This document shows positions 1 through 5,593 of a stretch of DNA of 7,024 nt, piece after piece. The notes under the pieces were generated by a model that searched no databases, was not told where the DNA came from, and saw nothing but the letters and a program-made list of their open reading frames with translations. The position numbers and the translations under genes were made by a program. This DNA is from Actinomycetota bacterium (GTDB lineage Bacteria > Actinomycetota > Actinomycetes > Actinomycetales > Microbacteriaceae): NCBI GenBank assembly GCA_009703545.1, contig WLFX01000049.1, forward strand, positions 1 through 7,024, given 5' to 3'. Each line of letters starts with the position of its first letter. The stretch's first letter is position 1.

Positions 1-1
1 A

Positions 2-691
2 GGAATGTTTGTTCTCTTGTTCCTCGGATGGCATGTGTGGTTCAACGATGTGGTTTTAGGCGCAGCCCAGGACAAGGCGTCCGCAACACTGTCACAACAG
101 TGGCAGATCGCAACACGTGGACAAACTGAATTTGATCGCGCAATTGGCTCATCGGATGGCGTTTTCGTCACGTCGGTGCCTCCTGTCCTGCCACGAGTGA
201 ACGATGCCGAAGCTTTCGCGAATCTCATAATCCCTCGTTTTGGTGACAGGTACGTGCGAACAATTGCAGAAACAGTTGATATCGCGAGCGTTCTCAATAA
301 CACCGCAACTTCCGTCGGCCACTATCCTTCGTCGAACCTTCTTGGTGAGTTGGGAAATTTTGCGATTGCGGGTCACAGGACCACTTATGGCGCGGCATTT
401 GGATGGGTCGATAATTTGCGAGTAGGAGACCGCATTTACATCGAAGCTGAAGAGGGTTGGTATATCTATCGCTTTCGAAACTTGGAATTCGTCTACCCAA
501 GCGAAGTCGCAGTGCTGAATCCCGTCCCACAGACGACCATCGCTGCACAAGAACGCATTCTGACGATTACAACCTGTCATCCAAAATTGTCGGCAGCGGA
601 ACGATTCATCGCATACTCGGTTTTTGAATCCTTCGTTCCTCGGGAAAACGGCACGCCGACTGAGGTGTCGGCTGTGGTGGGTCGCGATTAA
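2..691 (+). CDS. Class E sortase, first copy (5' end cut by window edge)
   Basis: This is a membrane-anchored cysteine transpeptidase that would cleave LPXTG-like (class E: LAXTG-like) sorting signals and join surface proteins to peptidoglycan outside the membrane. The reading frame is open at the window edge. The first visible ATG is at 5, but it falls inside the hydrophobic anchor (MFVLLFLGWHVWF...), so the real start probably lies upstream. Counting from that ATG, the anchor covers about residues 1-20, a linker follows to about 70, and the sortase beta-barrel covers about 70-215. Catalytic residues are visible: His124 in AGHRTTYG, Cys191 in TTCHP and Arg200 in ERF, which is the class E pattern. 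The stop at 691 is natural, because it aligns exactly with the stop of the second copy. The position near trpG, pknB, pknA and pbpA matches the usual actinobacterial location of class E sortase. Family assignment is firm; the substrate is unknown. Confidence 0.9.
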   Translation, partial: GMFVLLFLGWHVWFNDVVLGAAQDKASATLSQQWQIATRGQTEFDRAIGSSDGVFVTSVPPVLPRVNDAEAFANLIIPRFGDRYVRTIAETVDIASVLNNTATSVGHYPSSNLLGELGNFAIAGHRTTYGAAFGWVDNLRVGDRIYIEAEEGWYIYRFRNLEFVYPSEVAVLNPVPQTTIAAQERILTITTCHPKLSAAERFIAYSVFESFVPRENGTPTEVSAVVGRD

Positions 692-1301
692 AAGTTATGT
701 CATCTCGTCGCGGGATATAGCTACATCCCGAGTCAGTGAGTTTGATCGCGAGAGTGGAAGTTCGCAGGGAGTTGGCCGACCACCGAATCCGCCCGTCGTA
801 AACGTGGCGCAACAGGGCACGTCATTTGCAACAATGATTGTCCCCAGATTCGGTTCACACTTTGAACGAACTATCGAAGAATCTGTCGATGTGAAGACCG
901 TTCTCAATGACTCAACCACTGGCGTTGGGCACTACTCGTCAACGTCAGCGCTCGGCGCATTGGGTAACTTTGCGCTTGCCGCGCACCGGGGGACCTTCGG
1001 TGCTTCATTTGGCCAAATCGACCAACTTCGAGTCGGTGATCGAATTTACATTGAGACGAACGACGGCTGGTACGTCTATCGATTTCGCAACATGGAGTTT
1101 GTCTACTCGAGTGAATTGACCGTGCTCAATGATGTTCCCAGGCTGTCCATCGTTCCGGAGGAACGAATACTCACCATGACGACATGCCACCCAAAGGGGA
1201 CGATTTCAGAACGATTCGTCGCGTACTCAATCTTTGAATCGTTCGTGCCTCGCGGGAAGGGCGCTCCGTCGGAGGTTGTCGGAACTGGGCAAAATCCATG
1301 A
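107..1301 (+). repeat. Tandem gene duplication (two 585-nt sortase units)
   Basis: Two equal-length units, 107-691 and 717-1301, encode gapless homologous sortase segments and end in homologous stop codons. They are separated by 25 nt. The nucleotide sequences have diverged mostly at third codon positions: in the shared GDRIYIE block 5 of 7 codons differ while the protein is identical. The duplication is therefore old. The segment encoding the start and membrane anchor (before 107 in unit 1) has no counterpart before 717 in unit 2. Confidence 0.85.
624..1301 (+). CDS. Headless second class E sortase copy, start uncertain
   Basis: This is a tandem paralogue of the upstream sortase. From about 717 to the stop it aligns to copy 1 without gaps over 194 residues (about 57% identical by hand count). 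Catalytic residues are kept, numbered from the TTG at 624: His121 in AAHRGTFG, Cys188 in TTCHP, Arg197 in ERF. The loop after His differs from copy 1 (HRGTF against HRTTY). What is missing is the N-terminus: homology begins just after the membrane anchor, and the upstream part of the frame only overlaps the end of copy 1 in another frame. The frame is open from 564, but the possible starts are poor: TTG 624 and CTG 660/672 inside copy 1, GTG 804 without a Shine-Dalgarno, or ATG 834 at the edge of the catalytic fold. Shared residues use different synonymous codons, which suggests long selection on the protein. It may be a soluble or coupled active enzyme, or a recently truncated pseudogene. The domain is certain; expression is not. 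Confidence 0.6.
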   Translation: MNPSFLGKTARRLRCRLWWVAIKSYVISSRDIATSRVSEFDRESGSSQGVGRPPNPPVVNVAQQGTSFATMIVPRFGSHFERTIEESVDVKTVLNDSTTGVGHYSSTSALGALGNFALAAHRGTFGASFGQIDQLRVGDRIYIETNDGWYVYRFRNMEFVYSSELTVLNDVPRLSIVPEERILTMTTCHPKGTISERFVAYSIFESFVPRGKGAPSEVVGTGQNP

Positions 1302-1351
1302 CAATGAACGGTAGCGTCAAATCGAATGGTCATCACATAACAAATCCGCTG

Positions 1352-1357
1352 AAGGGA
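1352..1357 (+). promoter_or_regulatory. Probable ribosome binding site of the small membrane protein
   Basis: An AAGGGA stretch lies 11 nt before the ATG at 1369. It is the only purine-rich Shine-Dalgarno-like element in the 67-nt gap after the second sortase copy, and it supports 1369 as the start of the small gene. The rest of the gap (1302-1351) shows no convincing promoter or terminator. Confidence 0.45.
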
Positions 1358-1368
1358 ACTGACTGAAC

Positions 1369-1527
1369 ATGTACTCCGCACTGTGGCGGGTCCTTCCGGG
1401 ACCACGTTGGCTAAAAGTTATTGAGGCAGTAGTCCTCGGAATTGTTGTTCTGTCGGTGTGTGTCGAATGGGTCTTCCCGTGGATCGCCGAAAATTTCATT
1501 CAAACCGAATCGACGGTGGATCAGTGA
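1369..1527 (+). CDS. Small single-pass membrane protein (52 aa), conserved-locus type
   Basis: A 52-residue protein starts with ATG and begins MYSALWRVLPGPRWLK. One transmembrane segment follows at about residues 17-36 (VIEAVVLGIVVLSVCVEWVF), then a short acidic/polar tail ending in TESTVDQ. From memory, small proteins with an LWR-LPGP-W start and a VFPW motif sit directly before trpG/pabA in many actinobacteria, and this one has both motifs and the same place. Its function is not known to me. Its TGA stop (1525-1527) overlaps the GTG start of the next gene (1524-1526), so the two are probably translationally coupled. The basic N-terminus and hydrophobic run suggest the N-terminus inside and the C-terminus outside. 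It is easily lost in annotation because of its length. Confidence 0.8.
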   Translation: MYSALWRVLPGPRWLKVIEAVVLGIVVLSVCVEWVFPWIAENFIQTESTVDQ

Positions 1528-2159
1528 CAAGAATCTTCGTTCTGGATAATTACGATTCGTTCGTTTACACGCTCGCTGGGTATATTCGGCAGCTTGGAGC
1601 AGAAATCGACGTAGTCCGAAACGACGGCTTTGACGAGGTCGAAATTTCCCAGCGGCTCGAAGGTTTTGATGGAATTCTCATCTCGCCCGGCCCGGGAACA
1701 CCAGGGGATGCAGGATTGTCGATCCCCATCATCCGCTATGCGATGGCCCACACGGTCCCCTTGCTAGGGGTGTGTCTCGGCCACCAAGCCATCGCCGAAG
1801 CATTGGGCGGCGTAGTCACGCACGCTGACGAATTGATGCACGGAAAAACAAGCGCGGTTGTGCACGAAAATTCACTGATTTTCCAGGGCGTGCCGAGTCC
1901 GTTCCGCGCGACTCGATATCACTCTCTTGCCATCGTCGACGGTACAACTCCAGCGGAACTTCGCATCACCGCTCGAACCGAAGGGGGCGTCATCATGGCG
2001 GTCGAACACGTCACCGCACCGCTCTGGGGCGTTCAGTTTCATCCCGAGTCGGTAATGACGGAAGGCGGCTATACGATGATTGGAAACTGGCTCGAATCCA
2101 CGGGAATGGTCGGCGTCTCACGCCTTGCGCGCACGCTCAGTCCGCTCCTGAACTCGTGA
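1524..2159 (+). CDS. trpG: Glutamine amidotransferase, anthranilate/aminodeoxychorismate synthase component II
   Basis: This cytoplasmic class I glutamine amidotransferase (211 aa, usual length for the family) hydrolyses glutamine and channels ammonia to component I (TrpE or PabB), for tryptophan or folate synthesis. Visible motifs: N-terminal FVLDNYDSFVYTL, oxyanion-loop SPGPGTP at about 54-60, the nucleophile Cys84 in GVCLGHQAI, the MHGKTS loop at about 105-110, and the rest of the triad as His173 and Glu175 in QFHPES. I chose GTG 1524 because homology begins at once (VTRIFVLDNYDSF) and a GGTGGA stretch lies just upstream (1515-1520); a longer frame to 1458 only covers the preceding small gene in another frame. 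TrpG and PabA cannot be separated from sequence alone, and many actinobacteria use one such protein for both pathways. In this locus the gene is traditionally called trpG or pabA. Confidence 0.95.
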   Translation: MTRIFVLDNYDSFVYTLAGYIRQLGAEIDVVRNDGFDEVEISQRLEGFDGILISPGPGTPGDAGLSIPIIRYAMAHTVPLLGVCLGHQAIAEALGGVVTHADELMHGKTSAVVHENSLIFQGVPSPFRATRYHSLAIVDGTTPAELRITARTEGGVIMAVEHVTAPLWGVQFHPESVMTEGGYTMIGNWLESTGMVGVSRLARTLSPLLNS

Positions 2160-2163
2160 ACTA

Positions 2164-3963
2164 TTACCCAGCGCAGTACACAATCGAAATCTTCGAATGC
2201 TGAGGCGCCTCACCCTTAATTGATTGCGAACCGATTTTCTGTCCGCCACACGTGGCGTCGGGCATCACGGTCACATCGAGTTGCAAGGAAGAACCCTGCA
2301 AAAGTCCCGTGGCTTGACCGACGCTCATCCCCACCACATCGGGGATTTCAATTTTGCCGTTAGAGACAATGATGTCCACGACACTCCCACCAGAAAGCTT
2401 TGCTCCCGCTTCCGGGTCACTGCCGATAACTTCGCCCACTAACGCAGTGGGGGAATATCCTGATGTCACCTTCCCAACGGTGAAGCCAGCCGCTTCGAGC
2501 GCTGCTGTCGCATTTGCCATTGTCATGAAATCGATGGACGGAACCGCGGCGACTGGTTTTCCGGAGGATTCAACAACGGTCACAATCTCTCCCACAGCGA
2601 GATTCACGCCGGCTTCGGGCGATGTGGAAATGACGGTGCCTTGGGGGACGGTTTCGCTTACTTCAACTCGTCGGACGACGGTGAGGCCCAAAGCTGTCAA
2701 TTGGGACTCTGCCGTGTCGAACGATTCTGTTGTTACGTCGGGCATCGCGACGGCCAGAGACCCGATGGTGCTTCCGGAGTTCAAGGTGAGCACCCAGTAC
2801 ATCATTCCAACAACAACCGAGGCTATGACCAATAGTCCCGCAGCACCGAGTAGCGCCCAACGGACGACATTTCCTTTCGGGGGCGTGTCGCTGGCGAGAA
2901 GTGGGCGAAGGTCGTTGAGATCCATGTGTGTTCCATTGGGGTTGGCGTTGTTGCTCAAGCCCGATTCTACGGCGAATTGCGAATCCCCACGCAGCTCCGG
3001 CCCGCCCGTTGCGTCCATCGAAACGGGAACCGGCGGAGTTTCGGGTGGTCTGGTTGCACGATCTGCGCGGCCGCCTCCAACCAGATTCGTTAAGGACCTC
3101 AATGCTGTGGCGAACTCGCCAGCTGTCCGATATCGAGCGTTGCGATCTTTCTCCAGCCCTTTGGCGATAACCATGTCCAGTTCCGGCGACAACTCGGGGC
3201 GACGACTGCGCGCACGGGGGGCTGTTTGCGTTACGTGCTGGAACGCAATCGACACCGATGTGTCTCCCGTGAACAACGGGGTACCAGTGACCATTTCGAA
3301 TAGAACGACTGCGGTTGAGTACAGGTCGCTGCGGCCGTCAATGATGTCACCTTTTGCTTGTTCGGGGGAGAAATATTGAGCGGTGCCGACAATCGCCGAC
3401 GGGTCATTCGTCGGATCCTCGATGGCTTGCGCGATTCCAAAGTCACACACCTTAACGAGCCCCGAATGGGTAATCATGACGTTTCCTGGTTTGATGTCCC
3501 GATGAATGATTCCCGATCGATGGGACTCATCGAGTGCGTCGAGAATCCCTAATGCGATGTGCACCGCGACCTTTGGTTCGAACGCACCTGCATCCATCAG
3601 TCGTCGAAGAATTTTGCCATCGATGTACTCCATGATGATGAAAGGAATGGGAATGTCGGCAGATACATCAGGAATTGTCTGCTCGCCAGCGTCATATACA
3701 CGAACGATGTTCGGATGTCCCATTGCACTAACCGAGTGGGCCTCCCGCTGGAATCGCTTGCGAGAATCCGCATCGACTGCCACGTCGGGCCGCAATGCCT
3801 TTATCGCGACTCGTCGCCGCAATCGAGTGTCGGTACCGACGTAAACATTGGCCATGCCACCGCGACCAATCAATGCTTCGGGTCGATAGCGATTACCAAA
3901 GAGAAACTCTGATTTGAGAACCGAGTCCATCCCTATCGGTTGGATCTGCGAATTGTCACTCAA
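2164..3963 (-). CDS. pknB: PASTA-domain Ser/Thr protein kinase PknB
   Basis: This transmembrane Hanks-type kinase phosphorylates cell-division and wall-synthesis proteins in response to outer-face peptidoglycan signals. Numbered from the TTG start: kinase domain about 26-292 with P-loop GRGGMANV (33-40), Lys55 in VAIK, HRD at 154-156, DFG at 174-176, and an activation loop with Thr185 and Ser189 before GTAQYFSPEQ. A juxtamembrane linker runs to about 365 and one membrane helix spans about 367-392. Three extracellular PASTA repeats cover about 407-467, 472-536 and 538-598, one fewer than Mycobacterium PknB. The last carries Cys572 and Cys597. The conserved glycine of subdomain IX is Ala218 (DLYSTAVV). 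Start: an in-frame TGA lies two codons upstream of TTG 3963, so the choice is TTG 3963 (8-nt overlap with pknA) or ATG 3930. It is the last gene of the pbpA-pknA-pknB unit. Confidence 0.94.
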   Translation of the reverse strand: MSDNSQIQPIGMDSVLKSEFLFGNRYRPEALIGRGGMANVYVGTDTRLRRRVAIKALRPDVAVDADSRKRFQREAHSVSAMGHPNIVRVYDAGEQTIPDVSADIPIPFIIMEYIDGKILRRLMDAGAFEPKVAVHIALGILDALDESHRSGIIHRDIKPGNVMITHSGLVKVCDFGIAQAIEDPTNDPSAIVGTAQYFSPEQAKGDIIDGRSDLYSTAVVLFEMVTGTPLFTGDTSVSIAFQHVTQTAPRARSRRPELSPELDMVIAKGLEKDRNARYRTAGEFATALRSLTNLVGGGRADRATRPPETPPVPVSMDATGGPELRGDSQFAVESGLSNNANPNGTHMDLNDLRPLLASDTPPKGNVVRWALLGAAGLLVIASVVVGMMYWVLTLNSGSTIGSLAVAMPDVTTESFDTAESQLTALGLTVVRRVEVSETVPQGTVISTSPEAGVNLAVGEIVTVVESSGKPVAAVPSIDFMTMANATAALEAAGFTVGKVTSGYSPTALVGEVIGSDPEAGAKLSGGSVVDIIVSNGKIEIPDVVGMSVGQATGLLQGSSLQLDVTVMPDATCGGQKIGSQSIKGEAPQHSKISIVYCAG

Positions 3964-5593
3964 CGGGGATCACCAGATCCTCTGACGGATTTGACGCGAG
4001 GTGTCCACAGCGCACGATATACGACACACGAATTTCGGTGGTGTCGTTGTCAATGACCAGATCCGCCGCGGTCGTCCGCGGCCCGAAGGTGCTGACGTTG
4101 GGGAATGAACCGCCAGTGACGGTGAATTCGTACGAATCGAGGCCGAAATCCGCAGGACATTCTCTATACGTTGGCCACGAGATGGTAATCGTTGATCCTG
4201 CGGTGTACGGTCCGGCACTTACCGTCAGAGACCCTGGAGACGTTGGCGTCGGAATCGTATCGAAGAAGTAGACCGCGATAAGCGTATTCGGGGGAACGCT
4301 TCCTTGGGGATTAATTCGATAGGCCGTTCCAACCAAATCGAGTGACGTCGCGATATTTCCGGTCACCGCGTCAAGTCGAAGACCCAAGCCGTCGAGCTTC
4401 TCGCTCACCTGGTTGATTGTCAGGCCGATGAATTCATCCTCGGTGATCATCACATTTCCGGACAACGGGTCGGTCGGGCTCGGAGTCGGGACAGTGGAGC
4501 CCGTTGCTGACGGAGTCGGAGTCGGAGTCGGAATCGGAGTCGGGACAGTGTCCGTTGGCCGGAAAACCAGAGCAGCAACGATTCCGATCAAGAGAACCCC
4601 CAGCGCGACGACGAGGCCGACAAGAGGCCACGTTCGGGGTAAGCGTGCAAATCGACGTGGAGAAGCCGGATCGCTCGTCGAAACAGATACCGGCAGGATG
4701 CGGGTTGAGGTATCTTCAGTCATCTCCTTCGGTTCATCGTCGACGGCGGGAACTAGCGCCAATGCCTCACCAACGCGACCGCGCGTGATGGCAATAGCGG
4801 CGCGGGCGAGTTGGCGTGCCGACGTCGGGCGGCGTTCCGGCTTTTTGGCAAGACACGCAAGAATCAAATTTCGGACGGCAAGCGGAATACTTTCGGGCAG
4901 TGGGGGCGGTGGGTTTTTGATGTGGGCCATCGCAATCGCCACCTGGGATTCACCGGTAAATGGCCGCTTTCCGGCTAGTGCCTCATACGCCACAACCCCG
5001 AGCGAATAGATGTCAGTGAGGGCAGTCGCCGATTTTCCCGAGGCTTGCTCTGGCGACAAATATTGAACCGTACCCATGACTTGACCGGTCGCCGTCAAGG
5101 GAACTTGATCGACGGCCCGCGCAATCCCAAAATCGGTGATTTTTACCCGTCCATCGGGGGTAATCAACAGATTTCCGGGTTTCACATCCCGGTGAACCAA
5201 TCCGGCCTGGTGCGCAGCGTGGAGAGCTGATGCTGTTTGGGCGACGATGTCGAGGACTCGCTCGGCGGACAGGAATCTTTCTCGTTCGATGATCGTGGAC
5301 AACGCCTCTCCCGGCACGAGTTCCATGACCAGGTACGCGCTTCCCTCTTCTTCCCCGAAATCGTAAACACTCGCGATTCCCTCGTGATTGACCAGCGCAG
5401 CATGACGCGCTTCCGCTCTAAACCGCTCCCGGAACGCTTTATCGCCCAAGTATTCTTCTTTGAGAATTTTGATTGCGACCTGACGTTCAATGACTTTGTC
5501 TATTGCTTGCCAGACCTCACCCATTCCACCGATGGCGAGTCGCGCTTTCAATTCGTATCGTCCACCGAAGACGTGTCCGATTTGGGGTCTCAT
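3956..5593 (-). CDS. pknA: Ser/Thr protein kinase PknA with an unusual extracellular region
   Basis: This membrane Ser/Thr kinase (545 aa) is the partner of PknB in control of growth and division. Kinase domain about 13-270: P-loop LAIGGMGEVW (19-28; Ala in place of the first glycine is usual for PknA), Lys42 in VAIK, HRD 134-136, DFG 154-156, and activation-loop Thr167 and Thr169 in PLTATGQVMGT, matching the paired threonines of Mycobacterium PknA. One membrane helix covers about 323-344. Outside come a Pro-Thr linker (about 349-375), one degenerate PASTA-like module (about 380-446), and a module of about 95 residues (450-545) with alternating beta-strand patterning, a central Trp473 and two cysteines (479, 529), resembling FN3/Ig-like folds. 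Mycobacterium PknA, as I recall, has only a short external tail, so the ectodomain is notable. ATG 5593 overlaps the pbpA stop by 4 nt; the pknB start overlaps its own end. Confidence 0.94.
   Translation of the reverse strand: MRPQIGHVFGGRYELKARLAIGGMGEVWQAIDKVIERQVAIKILKEEYLGDKAFRERFRAEARHAALVNHEGIASVYDFGEEEGSAYLVMELVPGEALSTIIERERFLSAERVLDIVAQTASALHAAHQAGLVHRDVKPGNLLITPDGRVKITDFGIARAVDQVPLTATGQVMGTVQYLSPEQASGKSATALTDIYSLGVVAYEALAGKRPFTGESQVAIAMAHIKNPPPPLPESIPLAVRNLILACLAKKPERRPTSARQLARAAIAITRGRVGEALALVPAVDDEPKEMTEDTSTRILPVSVSTSDPASPRRFARLPRTWPLVGLVVALGVLLIGIVAALVFRPTDTVPTPIPTPTPTPSATGSTVPTPSPTDPLSGNVMITEDEFIGLTINQVSEKLDGLGLRLDAVTGNIATSLDLVGTAYRINPQGSVPPNTLIAVYFFDTIPTPTSPGSLTVSAGPYTAGSTITISWPTYRECPADFGLDSYEFTVTGGSFPNVSTFGPRTTAADLVIDNDTTEIRVSYIVRCGHLASNPSEDLVIPVE
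4481..4550 (-). repeat. Hexanucleotide repeat encoding the Pro-Thr linker of PknA
   Basis: On the plus strand CGGAGT is repeated five times at 4511-4540, the fourth unit being CGGAAT. A 16-nt direct repeat, CGGAGTCGGGACAGTG, flanks it at 4481-4496 and 4535-4550. Read on the minus strand it encodes the alternating Pro-Thr linker between the membrane helix and the outer modules of PknA. Each unit adds one Pro-Thr pair and keeps the frame, so length changes by slippage or recombination would be tolerated. Confidence 0.85.

Noticed and set aside
626..720. A +1 frameshift fusing the two sortases into one two-domain protein
   Set aside because: Copy 1 stays in frame through the PR-x-x-G-x-P-x-EV block and ends exactly 7 residues later, as copy 2 does. 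The stop is therefore natural, and no classical slippery site is present.
1298..1366. 22-codon reading frame whose ATG overlaps the stop of sortase copy 2 (ATGA)
   Set aside because: The peptide (starting MTMNGSVKSNG) is short and polar with no motif, and no Shine-Dalgarno precedes it. The ATGA overlap alone is weak evidence, so it is not called as a gene.
1387..1403. Short inverted repeat GGTCC...GGACC in the small membrane gene
   Set aside because: A five-pair stem inside coding sequence for the LPGP motif, with no U-run after it; chance is enough to explain it.
1458..1523. Longer N-terminus for trpG
   Set aside because: The extension (22 residues) overlaps the small membrane gene in another frame and has no family similarity. 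The family N-terminus begins at GTG 1524.
2201..2212. Palindrome TGAGGCGCCTCA near the pknB end as a terminator
   Set aside because: It is a perfect 12-nt palindrome without loop or T-run, lying inside pknB codons; a stable hairpin cannot form from it.
2354..3379. Long plus-strand open frame (341 codons) antisense to pknB
   Set aside because: It mirrors the codon bias of the strongly supported pknB gene. The product is rich in Ser, Thr, Pro and Arg with no recognisable domain, and no ribosome binding site was seen.
4413..5009. Plus-strand open frame with Gly-Val repeats antisense to pknA
   Set aside because: The Gly-Val run is just the complement of the Pro-Thr-coding hexamer repeat. The frame has no domain and lies wholly inside pknA.
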